A DNA stretch of 38,100 nucleotides from a virus: positions 1-38,100 of IMG/VR virus record IMGVR_UViG_3300009181_000167; one strand, 5' to 3'. The notes under the pieces are model-generated. The model was given only the letters and a program-made list of their open reading frames with translations, ran no database searches and had not been told where the DNA came from. Position 1 is the first letter of the stretch. Each line of letters begins with the position of its first letter. The translations under genes were made by a program, and so were the position numbers. Positions 22,864-29,753 of the stretch are shown piece after piece.

Positions 22864-23234
22864 TAGAAGGGTGCAGACTGATTAGCGTTAGTATCTGCGC
22901 TCTCCAATTTTGTGTAACGCTCAACCTTTACAATATCAAAAGCAATTATTTCGTGTCCTGATTTATCTTCGCCGTCTTTGGTAGTGTAGAAAGATTCTTC
23001 TAACTTGCCAGATACGGTAACGGTATCGCCTTTCTTAAAGCGATCTACGGTTTTCTCAGCAGGGATGCCAAAGAACTTAACCTGCAACCACATAGGTTTG
23101 CCATCTACCCATTGCCCGTTATCTTTTGTGCGTTGACCAACAGCAAGTGAGAAACTTGCAATAGCTTTGTTTTCTTTTGAAAACTTTAACACCGGATCAT
23201 TACCTAAGTTTCCTGTTATTACTATGTAGTTCAT
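22863..23234 (-). CDS. ssb: Single-stranded DNA-binding protein
   Basis: This 123-residue protein has an OB fold from the first residue: MNYIVITGNLGNDPVLKFS, then SFSLAVGQR and PMWLQVKFFGIPAEKTVDRF. The C-terminal tail is short and ends NQSAPF; it keeps the final Pro-Phe but not the acidic run of host SSBs. It protects single-stranded DNA for the RecT/exonuclease system in the same operon. Overlaps both neighbours. Confidence 0.93.
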   Translation of the reverse strand: MNYIVITGNLGNDPVLKFSKENKAIASFSLAVGQRTKDNGQWVDGKPMWLQVKFFGIPAEKTVDRFKKGDTVTVSGKLEESFYTTKDGEDKSGHEIIAFDIVKVERYTKLESADTNANQSAPF

Positions 23235-23566
23235 TATTTTCCCTTTCCTAGTTCAAACACGCTTCCATCATCTTTTAATAGAACGCTACTGCCATCGGGT
23301 CTTAACATTGGTGCTTCTTCGGGGTCTTGCCACGATGCAACCATCCAACCTTTTTGTTCAGCCTTCGCTGGATTTAGGTGGATACTATAACTTGCTAGGT
23401 TATGGCAGTCATGGTGGACACAGATCAAGTTAGCAATAGAATCTTTACCCCCACGGGATTTTAATTTCCTGTGGTGAAGTGCGTAATCGCTTGCTAATGA
23501 AAAGCCACAGACTTCGCAATGCCCCTTAGCTCGCTCTAGGACTGCTTCTGCGACCTTTTTATCCAC
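23234..23566 (-). CDS. HNH endonuclease
   Basis: This 110-residue protein starts at GTG 23566 with GGGAG five bases upstream. HCEVC (16-20) gives a Cys pair, LHHRKLKSRGG (30-40) carries the first HNH His residues, and ANLICVHHDCH (45-55) completes the motif with a further Cys. The C-terminal half is a short beta-rich extension. It lies in the early recombination operon, away from terL, so DNA processing or homing-type cleavage is more likely than a packaging role. Confidence 0.88.
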   Translation of the reverse strand: MDKKVAEAVLERAKGHCEVCGFSLASDYALHHRKLKSRGGKDSIANLICVHHDCHNLASYSIHLNPAKAEQKGWMVASWQDPEEAPMLRPDGSSVLLKDDGSVFELGKGK

Positions 23567-23574
23567 TTAACTCC

Positions 23575-23955
23575 CTAATACCAGGCATTACCTCTCTTAG
23601 CCTGGCGTTGCCAAAACGACCAAGCCCGGCAAGGAGTCGAATATCTTTTATAGATATAACGAAGTCCTGCCGTAATCTGAACACTAGCCTCTTTTGGCTT
23701 AAAAGGAAACTTATAGTTTCCCCATGTTTCAGGCATAAATTGGGCAATCCCGTATGCACCAGAACTTTTATTGTGCGCTTTTGGATTCCAATGACTTTCG
23801 TGTTCCCACAAATTTTCCAAACAACGATACTCAGCTTTGGAATTCCATTGCTGCATGACTTTAGTTTCAGCGAAGACCTTTGGGGCCATCTGAATACTGA
23901 TCCCCATTTTAGGCGCTTGTGCTTGCGCTGGAATCATATTAAAGAGTCCTACCAC
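23575..23955 (-). CDS. Secreted lytic transglycosylase-like (lysozyme-fold) protein
   Basis: The domain is clear: CLENLWEHESHWNPKAHNKS (residues 45-64) with catalytic Glu53, then SGAYGIAQFMPETW and QITAGLRYIYKRYSTPCRAW. This matches actinobacterial transglycosylases of the SLT/resuscitation-factor type that cut peptidoglycan. The GTG at 23955 leaves only a truncated signal peptide. The frame stays open upstream to 24013 and would encode RFRRRVLVIALVVGLF before AQAQA, a full signal peptide, but contains no ATG, GTG or TTG there. The true start is unresolved. Confidence 0.85.
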   Translation of the reverse strand: MVGLFNMIPAQAQAPKMGISIQMAPKVFAETKVMQQWNSKAEYRCLENLWEHESHWNPKAHNKSSGAYGIAQFMPETWGNYKFPFKPKEASVQITAGLRYIYKRYSTPCRAWSFWQRQAKRGNAWY

Positions 23956-23990
23956 AAGGGCTATTACAAGAACTCTCCTACGGAAACGAA

Positions 23991-24083
23991 CTACTCTCTC
24001 GTTTCGCCTTTCTTACAGACTTCGCAAGCATTAGTTGCGTATATCCAACTGCCACAATTACAACGGTTTACATTCTCATCCAT
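23991..24083 (-). CDS. Tiny zinc-binding protein (30 residues)
   Basis: An excellent ribosome-binding site (AAGGGGGAAATC) precedes the ATG at 24083. The product has CNC and CEVC pairs spaced for one zinc knuckle. The stop lies 35 bp before the GTG used for the transglycosylase, and the two frames overlap if that gene starts further upstream. It is one of several minute zinc proteins in this operon. Confidence 0.6.
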   Translation of the reverse strand: MDENVNRCNCGSWIYATNACEVCKKGETRE

Positions 24084-24118
24084 GATTTCCCCCTTAAAGG
24101 TGTTGGTTATGGACAGTA

Positions 24119-24337
24119 TTATTTTAGCGTAATTGAATCCTTTATTTGTGCTTTTGCCATATCTCTAGCCCACTCCAAAGCCCGCTTATACGCTTGTTCG
24201 GGTGTATCATCCTCAACTTTTTGGTATTCATCGAGTAATTTAACCTGGATATTGCTAGCTATATTCTCGGCGCTCTTATTATGAAAGGTCAGCATCAACG
24301 CATTGATCTGCCCCATTTTTTTAATATCAGGAATCAT
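24119..24337 (-). CDS. Small unknown helical protein
   Basis: This 72-residue protein starts MIPDIKKMGQINALMLTFHN. The start at 24337 overlaps the previous stop by ATGA, which I take over a longer in-frame start at 24415. The C-terminal half is a long helix (TPEQAYKRALEWARDMAKAQ). Not assigned. Member of the early operon. Confidence 0.6.
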   Translation of the reverse strand: MIPDIKKMGQINALMLTFHNKSAENIASNIQVKLLDEYQKVEDDTPEQAYKRALEWARDMAKAQIKDSITLK

Positions 24338-24498
24338 TTTCTTGATATTCCTTTCACTCGTATATTTGGTGTTGGTCGAATCATTTTCCGCATTGGCAAT
24401 ATGCAAGCCTGGCAATAAACAATTTGTTCAAAGTTGATTGGAATATAAACCTCGCGTTCAGTTTCGCATTGGTCGCAAATAAAATCGTAATTAGGCAT
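24334..24498 (-). CDS. FmdB-like zinc ribbon protein
   Basis: This 54-residue protein starts MPNYDFICDQCETEREVYIP, the signature of FmdB-family putative regulators (M-P-x-Y-x-F-x-C-x-x-C). A second Cys pair (CQAC) completes a zinc ribbon, and a basic tail follows. It may bind nucleic acid or modulate transcription. The start at 24498 overlaps the preceding gene. Confidence 0.7.
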   Translation of the reverse strand: MPNYDFICDQCETEREVYIPINFEQIVYCQACILPMRKMIRPTPNIRVKGISRK

Positions 24499-24679
24499 GG
24501 CTAGTTTTAACCACACTTGCCGCTTTTAACATTCCGTCAATAAAGTAACTTGTTCTTGGGGCTAAATCAATGTTATCCATTTTTGCCTGCATCTTTTTGG
24601 CTTCATCTTCGATTTCCTTGATGATTTTTGCTCGCCAATAGGCTTCGGCAATTGGATTATTTAACACTTCTTCGGTCAT
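24491..24679 (-). CDS. Small unknown helical protein
   Basis: This 62-residue protein starts MTEEVLNNPIAEAYWRAKII. It is a charged helix (KEIEDEAKKMQAKMDNIDLA) with a short C-terminal segment, likely an oligomeric coiled coil. The start overlaps the preceding stop by ATGA. No family assigned. Confidence 0.6.
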   Translation of the reverse strand: MTEEVLNNPIAEAYWRAKIIKEIEDEAKKMQAKMDNIDLAPRTSYFIDGMLKAASVVKTSHA

Positions 24680-24966
24680 TGGTTTACCAATCTTGAAATC
24701 TCGCGTTCATCTTCCCGTGGGTCTGCATATTCGCGTTCCCCATCTAGGACTAAAGCTGCTTCGGCTTCAGTATGGCAACAAGGAGTAACCATAAATTCAT
24801 TAGCAGGATCAAAAAGCATTTGAGGTAAGAACCATTCATTTTGACCTGCATTGCACCATCCACAAAGCCAAGATTCATTCATTGAAGAATCCATATCGCT
24901 TACGAATTTGGAAATTTCTTCTTGGGTAGGTTTTCTTAAATCAGAACAACTGCGAACTTCACTCAC
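24676..24966 (-). CDS. Small zinc-ribbon-like protein
   Basis: This 96-residue protein is taken from the GTG at 24966, eight bases after AAAGG; a GTG three codons upstream overlaps that site and is less likely. Residues CGWC and, about 30 residues later, CC-H form a probable zinc site. The acidic C-terminus (DGEREYADPREDEREISRL) is helical. Not assigned. It overlaps neighbours on both sides. Confidence 0.6.
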   Translation of the reverse strand: MSEVRSCSDLRKPTQEEISKFVSDMDSSMNESWLCGWCNAGQNEWFLPQMLFDPANEFMVTPCCHTEAEAALVLDGEREYADPREDEREISRLVNQ

Positions 24967-25138
24967 TTTTTTCACCTTTCTCTATAAATTGACCACGCTT
25001 TGATGAACGCAGAACAGCGCCCATTGAACACCATTCACACTCTATAACTGCATTAACCCCGGTGCGGTGAATAATTAACTGATTAGCAAATCCACCTTTT
25101 GAGCCACACCAAACACAATATAAATGTTCGTTGCTCAT
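24959..25138 (-). CDS. Small zinc-ribbon protein
   Basis: This 59-residue protein starts MSNEHLYCVWCGSKGGFANQ. CVWC and CEWC form a classic zinc ribbon, and the tail is basic then acidic. The ATG at 25138 overlaps the stop of a 26-residue membrane peptide (ATGA), and the frame upstream of it is not supported by a ribosome-binding site. Possibly a nucleic-acid-binding accessory factor. Confidence 0.65.
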   Translation of the reverse strand: MSNEHLYCVWCGSKGGFANQLIIHRTGVNAVIECEWCSMGAVLRSSKRGQFIEKGEKSE

Positions 25139-25215
25139 TTTGACCACCAAGTAAGAAGTTGATCCGCAGCGACTGCCACTAATGTAATTACAAGAGCCAT
25201 TAAAACTATAATCAT
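25135..25215 (-). CDS. Tiny membrane peptide (26 residues)
   Basis: The ATG at 25215 overlaps the previous TAA, and the TGA overlaps the next ATG. The peptide is almost entirely one hydrophobic helix, MIIVLMALVITLVAVAADQL, ending WWSK. Double coupling argues it is translated. It could be a small membrane-active early protein. Confidence 0.5.
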   Translation of the reverse strand: MIIVLMALVITLVAVAADQLLTWWSK

Positions 25216-25370
25216 TATGCACCTACCTTACTAAGAGCTTCTAACAACTCATAAGGCATACCTTTTGTATTTTCTAAAAAGCAATTGCGACACATACCTA
25301 AAACAAATGCTTCAAGAAGATAAGTTCCAATCTTTTGTGGTTCTAAACCACATTTGTTACAAGTTTGCAT
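25215..25370 (-). CDS. Small zinc-ribbon protein (51 residues)
   Basis: Starts MQTCNKCGLEPQKIGTYLLE at ATG 25370 after GGTGAAGTAA. CNKC and CRNC are spaced as in a treble-clef or ribbon zinc site. It is the first of five minute zinc proteins in a row. The 50-bp gap before it is one of the few spaces in this operon. Function unknown. Confidence 0.65.
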   Translation of the reverse strand: MQTCNKCGLEPQKIGTYLLEAFVLGMCRNCFLENTKGMPYELLEALSKVGA

Positions 25371-25420
25371 TTACTTCACCTTTTCTATTTGTGGGGTTCT
25401 TCGCCCCTGTAATGCGTAAT

Positions 25421-25798
25421 CTATGACTTACCGTAATCTTTGTCAATAGAATCGCCGTAACCTGCATCCCTTAATAAATCTAGGACTTGTCCAACGGTCA
25501 TTACTGCCCACCAATCGGACACAGAGCCAAGACCTACGCCGTTAGGTTTGACGATTAACACGCCATAATCAGCTTTAGCGTTTACGCGCTCGACTTCAGT
25601 TTCCTTTAGCCATTCGGGGAATTTGTAAGACTTATGGTTCTTGATCTCGAACACAAGTCCAGGAGCGCCTGCAACATCACCCATGTCATTAACCCCGGAT
25701 AAAGCTCTGCGCTCAACCATAGGAAATGATTTCAATACACGCTCGTTTTTAACGAACGCAGATTCTGCTGAAGTTCCTTTTTGTTTGCTTTTACTCAT
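25421..25798 (-). CDS. Holliday junction resolvase-like nuclease
   Basis: This 125-residue protein contains ERRALSGVNDMGDVAGAPGL followed by VFEIKNHK. That is the PD-(D/E)xK core (Asp in GD, Glu and Lys in EIK) common to small phage Holliday junction resolvases of actinophages. It would resolve branched recombination or replication intermediates before packaging, in line with RecT and exonuclease in the same operon. Confidence 0.82.
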   Translation of the reverse strand: MSKSKQKGTSAESAFVKNERVLKSFPMVERRALSGVNDMGDVAGAPGLVFEIKNHKSYKFPEWLKETEVERVNAKADYGVLIVKPNGVGLGSVSDWWAVMTVGQVLDLLRDAGYGDSIDKDYGKS

Positions 25799-25979
25799 TG
25801 ATGATTTGTATTGGGTCTTGAACTACTTTATGGCAATCGCCACTTTCGTTAGACAAATACAAGTCAAATGTCAAATTGTGATCTGGGCCGTCAATGGAAC
25901 GAACAATCCAACGTTCGCCACCAATAATTACAGGGTCGCCAATTTGTAGTGTTTCGGGTCTGACTGCTACAAGTGTCAT
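25791..25979 (-). CDS. Small unknown beta-rich protein
   Basis: This 62-residue protein starts MTLVAVRPETLQIGDPVIIG after GGAGTGATGT. It alternates hydrophobic residues in short strands (ERWIVRSIDG, LTFDLYLSNE), suggesting a small beta barrel. It overlaps the resolvase start by eight bases. Not assigned. Confidence 0.6.
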   Translation of the reverse strand: MTLVAVRPETLQIGDPVIIGGERWIVRSIDGPDHNLTFDLYLSNESGDCHKVVQDPIQIINE

Positions 25980-26001
25980 ACATCACTCCATTTCGTAAGC
26001 A

Positions 26002-26418
26002 TTACGGTTCAGGATACGCTCGCTTGGACCATAATTCAAGTAGTTGTTGTTTGATTTCGGGCGGCATTGGAACTGCGTTCTTACGGGCTTCCTCAGCCTC
26101 TCTGTGGGCTTCTAAAGCCCTTTTGCGTTCTACCTCATCTCTTTGCTTAGAGAACCGCAAATCTCGCTCCTTGAGTTCATCTAAGGTCAATTTACGGGGT
26201 GGGGCAGGGTCATCCATCCACCTTTCTTCCTCTAACCATTTGGCAGGTGCAGAGGTGAAAGTAGGGTCGCGGTTTGGATCGCTCGCATACTTTTTTACTG
26301 CTTCTAAAATAACCGCCGGGGATACTTTAGTTATGGCAACTGCCCATGCCTGGCGTGTGCTGACAACACTTATCTTTCGAGGATAGGCGTTCCAGAACAA
26401 ACCAAAGTCATCAATCAC
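26002..26418 (-). CDS. DnaT-like replication protein (primosome/helicase loader type)
   Basis: This 138-residue protein starts at GTG 26418, overlapping the WhiB stop as GTGA with GGAG upstream. FGLFWNAYPRKISVVSTRQA and the later FTSAPAKWLEEERWMDDP form the recurring F-x-x-F-W-x-A-Y-P-R-K plus W-L-x-x-x-x-W pattern of phage replication accessory proteins. The C-terminus is a long charged helix. It may recruit host helicase. No primase or helicase is encoded nearby. Confidence 0.65.
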   Translation of the reverse strand: MIDDFGLFWNAYPRKISVVSTRQAWAVAITKVSPAVILEAVKKYASDPNRDPTFTSAPAKWLEEERWMDDPAPPRKLTLDELKERDLRFSKQRDEVERKRALEAHREAEEARKNAVPMPPEIKQQLLELWSKRAYPEP

Positions 26419-26759
26419 TTTTCTCTCCAAACTAAATCCAAAACATCAGCTTCTGAAATTCCAAATACTTCTAATATCTTTACTGTTCGGTTTTTTATAT
26501 CTGAAAATCTATAAGTCTTAAATGAATTTCTTTCGGTGCTAGTTAAACCACCCCATACACCGAATTCTTCATTCTTCATTGCATAACGTAAACAATCTTG
26601 CCAAATAGGACAACTAAAACAAGTCGGGCGTATTACTTCCATCATTTCCATTTGGAGTTTGACGGTTTGGCGCTTTTCTTCCACGGTATAGAAATCATTA
26701 GTTTCCATACCGCGACACTTCGCCTTCTCCCAATCTATCCCCGTTTTAAGGAAGGACAC
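26415..26759 (-). CDS. whiB: WhiB-family Fe-S transcription regulator
   Basis: This 114-residue protein starts at GTG 26759 after AGGGGTGGATG. It has the four cluster ligands Cys15, Cys47, Cys50 and Cys56 and the turn motif GVWGG (67-71) followed by a basic region. WhiB proteins bind a [4Fe-4S] cluster and the principal sigma factor and occur only in Actinobacteria and their phages. It probably redirects host transcription early in infection. It overlaps the exonuclease gene by 25 bp. Confidence 0.95.
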   Translation of the reverse strand: MSFLKTGIDWEKAKCRGMETNDFYTVEEKRQTVKLQMEMMEVIRPTCFSCPIWQDCLRYAMKNEEFGVWGGLTSTERNSFKTYRFSDIKNRTVKILEVFGISEADVLDLVWREK

Positions 26760-27418
26760 CCATCCACCCCTGTTTCGTCATACCATTCGCAATACATTTT
26801 GCAGAAATGTTTAGGCTTTTCAGGATCGGGAATTTCCTTGTTTTCAGCCATAGTTTTCACTTCATCAAGCCATTTCAATCCGGCTTCAGCAATTTCAGGG
26901 TTATACGGTTCATGGTGAACCATAATTTCTTCTAACTTTCCATCTCTAGGAATAGTTACCAAAGAAACTGTCTTAGGGTCTTCGCCATTAGCTTTGAGAA
27001 TATGCGCATAGATTTGAACCTGCATAATCTGTTGTTCGCTAGGAAAGTAACGTAAAGATTTGCGAGTAGTTGTTTTCCAATCTACAACTAATTGCTTATC
27101 TCGAATATACAAATCAGTATGAGCAGGAATACCAAAGGCATCTATCTTCTGTTCAATTAAGAAGTTATCGCCAAATGGGTCTTCGCGTTTAATCGCATCG
27201 GCAATTCCTGCATGGATAAAAGTTCCAAGAATGGCAGCCAATGGCTCAGTTCCATTAAGAATAGGCTTCTCGGTTAATTGGTAATACACCTGACGGCGGC
27301 ATCCACCAATTTGCGAAGGCCCAATCTCGGTCTGCATTGAGCGATCCCTAAGATTATCCTGGGCAACAATTGCTCCTGTTAAGAGTTTGTATAAATAAAT
27401 CCCTGTATCTTCGCTCAA
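26735..27418 (-). CDS. Cas4/RecB-like PD-(D/E)XK exonuclease with Fe-S cluster
   Basis: I chose the TTG at 27418: GGAG lies seven bases upstream and it overlaps the previous stop as TTGA. The 227-residue product has GGC near residue 40, FIHAG, AHTDLYIRDKQLVVDWKTT (catalytic Asp, Asp and Lys) and QVQIYAH (QxxxY). A C-terminal CKMYC with a further Cys, together with the early Cys, gives four ligands as in Cas4/AddB nucleases. It is the likely 5'-3' exonuclease partner of RecT. Confidence 0.88.
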   Translation of the reverse strand: MSEDTGIYLYKLLTGAIVAQDNLRDRSMQTEIGPSQIGGCRRQVYYQLTEKPILNGTEPLAAILGTFIHAGIADAIKREDPFGDNFLIEQKIDAFGIPAHTDLYIRDKQLVVDWKTTTRKSLRYFPSEQQIMQVQIYAHILKANGEDPKTVSLVTIPRDGKLEEIMVHHEPYNPEIAEAGLKWLDEVKTMAENKEIPDPEKPKHFCKMYCEWYDETGVDGCPSLKRG

Positions 27419-27783
27419 GATAACTCCATAGAACTGCGAACTGATGACCCAATAGAACGAGTAATGTCCACTTGGGTTTTGATTCTTGCTGCATTTCCAC
27501 GGCAAGCTCGCACTAGGATTTCGGCAGAAAGCATTTGAAGGTGTAAATCTTCATTAGCAATCAGCGCCATATCTTCTTTTTCAGTAGCGGTTAAGGATTT
27601 GCCTTCACCACTTTTAGCCCCGGCAAGAGCGCGCCTAGCCTTTGCGAGCGCAATTTCATATTGTCCTTTGATCGTGAAGTATTGTTTTTCCGCTTCATTG
27701 AGTTCGACTTGAACTGTGTCAATCTCTTTGGAAAGCGAAATCAATCTTGCTTCGACCTGCATTGGAGTTACTGTTTGGCTCAT
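27415..27783 (-). CDS. Unknown coiled-coil protein
   Basis: This 122-residue protein starts MSQTVTPMQVEARLISLSKE at ATG 27783, overlapping the upstream stop by ATGA. It has a long heptad-rich region (KEIDTVQVELNEAEKQYFTI) and further helices. It sits between RecT and the exonuclease with overlaps on both sides. It may assist recombination. No family is recognised. Confidence 0.65.
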   Translation of the reverse strand: MSQTVTPMQVEARLISLSKEIDTVQVELNEAEKQYFTIKGQYEIALAKARRALAGAKSGEGKSLTATEKEDMALIANEDLHLQMLSAEILVRACRGNAARIKTQVDITRSIGSSVRSSMELS

Positions 27784-28085
27784 AACTTTTCCCAAAGAGC
27801 AATCATTCGAGCATGGGATGCAGAGCGCGTTGATTTCATAAACCCAATGCGAGTTATTGATTTGTTATGCGCCCAAAAACGAATCTTTGCACCGACTGCA
27901 TTATTAGCATTTGGACATTTATCATCAGGAAATCCAATTGCATTAGTTAAATCTTCTGAAGTTATGCGGAAGCCTGGCTCTAAACTATTTAACCAAATGT
28001 CAGCTTTGCAAGACCAAACTGCTTTGGCTAGCAATGCAGACTTTGCACCAACATCGGCTAGCGATTGACCTACCGCAACGCTCAT
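27780..28085 (-). CDS. Unknown recombination-operon protein
   Basis: This 101-residue protein starts MSVAVGQSLADVGAKSALLA at ATG 28085, overlapping the RecT stop by ATGA. It is a mixed helical protein with two Cys (WSCKAD and DKCPNA) and a basic C-terminal helix. It is coupled to RecT, so a role in recombination or annealing control is possible. Not assigned. Confidence 0.65.
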   Translation of the reverse strand: MSVAVGQSLADVGAKSALLAKAVWSCKADIWLNSLEPGFRITSEDLTNAIGFPDDKCPNANNAVGAKIRFWAHNKSITRIGFMKSTRSASHARMIALWEKL

Positions 28086-28897
28086 TCTGTTACCTCAACC
28101 GCCGGGGTTACTGCTTTAAGTTCAGCAACACGATTTGAAATTAAATCTTTCAAAGTAATGCCATCAATGTTGACATCTAAATACTTTTTATCTTCTGACC
28201 AAATTTCACGCAATTGGTCAATGTCAGTAATGGTTTTAACTTCATTAAAAACATCTTTTATGTATTTTGTTTCTTCTTCTGTAAAGATTACAACTGCTGG
28301 CTCAATATGAAGCGCAGGAGTTTTTGCTTTAGAAGGAGATTCAGGTTTCTTTTCAACCGCATCTGCCTGGTTCATTTCCTCGGTTGTGTAAACGCCGGAT
28401 AGATCGTTAGGAAATGCTTTGCGTAGTGCAAGTGCTTCTGCACATTTAGCCAACATTAAGTCAGGCATTTTCTTCCAAATAGGACTTGAAGGATTTGCAT
28501 AAGAATCCCATTTAGCAGAAGCGTAAGTTGCTTTATCAGAACCTTTGTAATAAACGCCAATACGAGCAGCAACAGGTGGAGTTGATTCCAACCAAATATC
28601 TTTCCAAACTCCATCCGTTCCACACCATTCAGCCATTGTTTGACCGCCGTAATTGCCAGAGCGTTGCGCAACAATGCGGAATCCATCAATAGAGGTTTGA
28701 ATTGTGTAACGACCACCGCGTTCAATCATATAAATTTGGCGGGCAAATGGGTCTAACCCTGTGCGTTGTGATTGGTGGAAGAAAACCTGCAAATCGCCCT
28801 TAGAAGCTCTTGAGAGTCCAAGTTGGCTAAGTGCAGCTATCTGTGAATCTGACCAAAAATCTTGGTCTGCTTTTAGAACTAATCCATGATCGCTCAT
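28082..28897 (-). CDS. recT: RecT/Bet-family single-strand annealing protein
   Basis: This 271-residue protein contains the family core: LQVFFHQSQRTGLDPFARQI, then YMIERGGRYTIQTSIDGFR, the WKKMPDLMLAKCAEALALRK region and FPNDLSGVYTTEEM. RecT/Redbeta proteins anneal complementary single strands made by the partner exonuclease. The C-terminal third is Lys/Pro-rich then acidic and variable. It is the first gene of the early operon, 36-40 nt after a probable promoter. Confidence 0.93.
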   Translation of the reverse strand: MSDHGLVLKADQDFWSDSQIAALSQLGLSRASKGDLQVFFHQSQRTGLDPFARQIYMIERGGRYTIQTSIDGFRIVAQRSGNYGGQTMAEWCGTDGVWKDIWLESTPPVAARIGVYYKGSDKATYASAKWDSYANPSSPIWKKMPDLMLAKCAEALALRKAFPNDLSGVYTTEEMNQADAVEKKPESPSKAKTPALHIEPAVVIFTEEETKYIKDVFNEVKTITDIDQLREIWSEDKKYLDVNIDGITLKDLISNRVAELKAVTPAVEVTE

Positions 28898-28919
28898 GTT
28901 TACCCTTTCGTTTGGGCCT

Positions 28920-28948
28920 TTGAATAGGCCATTGGTAGTAATCTATAC
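28920..28948 (+). promoter_or_regulatory. Candidate promoter for the peptidase operon
   Basis: TTGAAT at 28920-28925 and CTATAC at 28943-28948 are 17 bp apart on the plus strand. The -10 overlaps that of the leftward early promoter, so the two may compete. Start of the first rightward gene is at 29008. Confidence 0.35.
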
Positions 28949-28969
28949 GAGCGTAATGTTTGGTGTCAA
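28942..28969 (-). promoter_or_regulatory. Early promoter for the RecT operon
   Basis: On the minus strand TTGACA (28964-28969) and TATAGA (28942-28947) are separated by 16 bp, a near-consensus sigma70/SigA-type promoter. Transcription would start near 28935 and give a leader of about 40 nt before RecT. It overlaps the opposing candidate promoter. Confidence 0.6.
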
Positions 28970-29007
28970 TAACCCCCTCGTTCTGCGTGTCGTGAGAGGA
29001 TGACCCC

Positions 29008-29208
29008 ATGACATTTTCATCAATCGAAATACGGCTAGGTGGGTTATCCGTTTCTGTCCAAACAGAACTCACCTACCCCGATGGATTGCATGATATGACT
29101 TCTAGGGCGTTGGAAATGTTCCATGAAACTATTGAAACTGCGACCACAAAAGGTATTGACATTACAACTATGACTTTGCATACAGGGGTTGACGAGGAAG
29201 ATTTTTAA
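29008..29208 (+). CDS. Small protein coupled to the HslV-like peptidase
   Basis: This 66-residue protein starts MTFSSIEIRLGGLSVSVQTE after AGAGGATGACCCC. An N-terminal beta hairpin is followed by a helix (DMTSRALEMFHETIETATTK) and an acidic end (DEEDF). The stop overlaps the peptidase start as TAATG. A protein of this size before a proteasome beta gene recalls the pup-prcB order, but it lacks the C-terminal Gly-Gly-Gln/Glu of Pup. It could be a partner, inhibitor or adaptor of the peptidase. Confidence 0.7.
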   Translation: MTFSSIEIRLGGLSVSVQTELTYPDGLHDMTSRALEMFHETIETATTKGIDITTMTLHTGVDEEDF

Positions 29209-29753
29209 TGACCACGATACTTGGAATCGAACATGAGGATAGTTGCACCTTAATAGCCGATAACCGGGTAACGGATGATGGGGGAAGAATCTATACCCAC
29301 CCGACAATGAAGAAACTTTCTCAGGTTGGGGAGTTTATTATTGGGGGATCAGGGGAAGTTAGCCCTTGTGATATTGCCCAACACCTTTGGAAGCCACCAA
29401 CGGTTACTTCTAAAGACCGCCAAGACATCTACCATTTTATGATTTCAAAGGCTATGCCTTCGCTTCGTGAATGTCTTAAAGCCAATGGTTACAACTTTGA
29501 CGAAGACCAGGAAAAAAATTCAGGTTCAAGATTTCAATTCCTTATTGCAGTCAATGGCGAACTCTTTGATGTTGACCAAGACCTTGCAGTAATGAAATCT
29601 AGCAATGGGTTATATGGAGTTGGATCAGGAGCTGCTTACGCTCTTGGCGCTTTATCTGCCGGAGCAGAACCAATGCGGGCTATGGAAATTGCAACCGAAC
29701 TTACTGCTTTTACTGCACCGCCGTATCAGACAATGATTCAGTATTCAAAGTAA
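29208..29753 (+). CDS. Proteasome-beta / HslV-like Ntn-hydrolase
   Basis: This 181-residue protein starts MTTILGIEHEDSCTLIADNR. After Met removal the N-terminal Thr is the expected nucleophile. Counting from it, Asp17 lies in IADNR and Lys34/Lys35 in PTMKKL, matching the Thr1-Asp17-Lys33 pattern. The later GVGSGAAYALGALSAGAEPM carries the conserved Gly-Ser-Gly and helix of the proteasome beta fold. Like HslV it has no propeptide. No unfoldase gene is nearby, so a host ATPase or none is implied. It converges with and overlaps the methyltransferase by 44 bp. Confidence 0.82.
   Translation: MTTILGIEHEDSCTLIADNRVTDDGGRIYTHPTMKKLSQVGEFIIGGSGEVSPCDIAQHLWKPPTVTSKDRQDIYHFMISKAMPSLRECLKANGYNFDEDQEKNSGSRFQFLIAVNGELFDVDQDLAVMKSSNGLYGVGSGAAYALGALSAGAEPMRAMEIATELTAFTAPPYQTMIQYSK

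Noticed and set aside
29008-29208. Phage-encoded Pup
   Set aside because: Size and position fit, but the C-terminus is DEEDF and lacks Gly-Gly-Gln/Glu; the fold appears alpha/beta rather than disordered.
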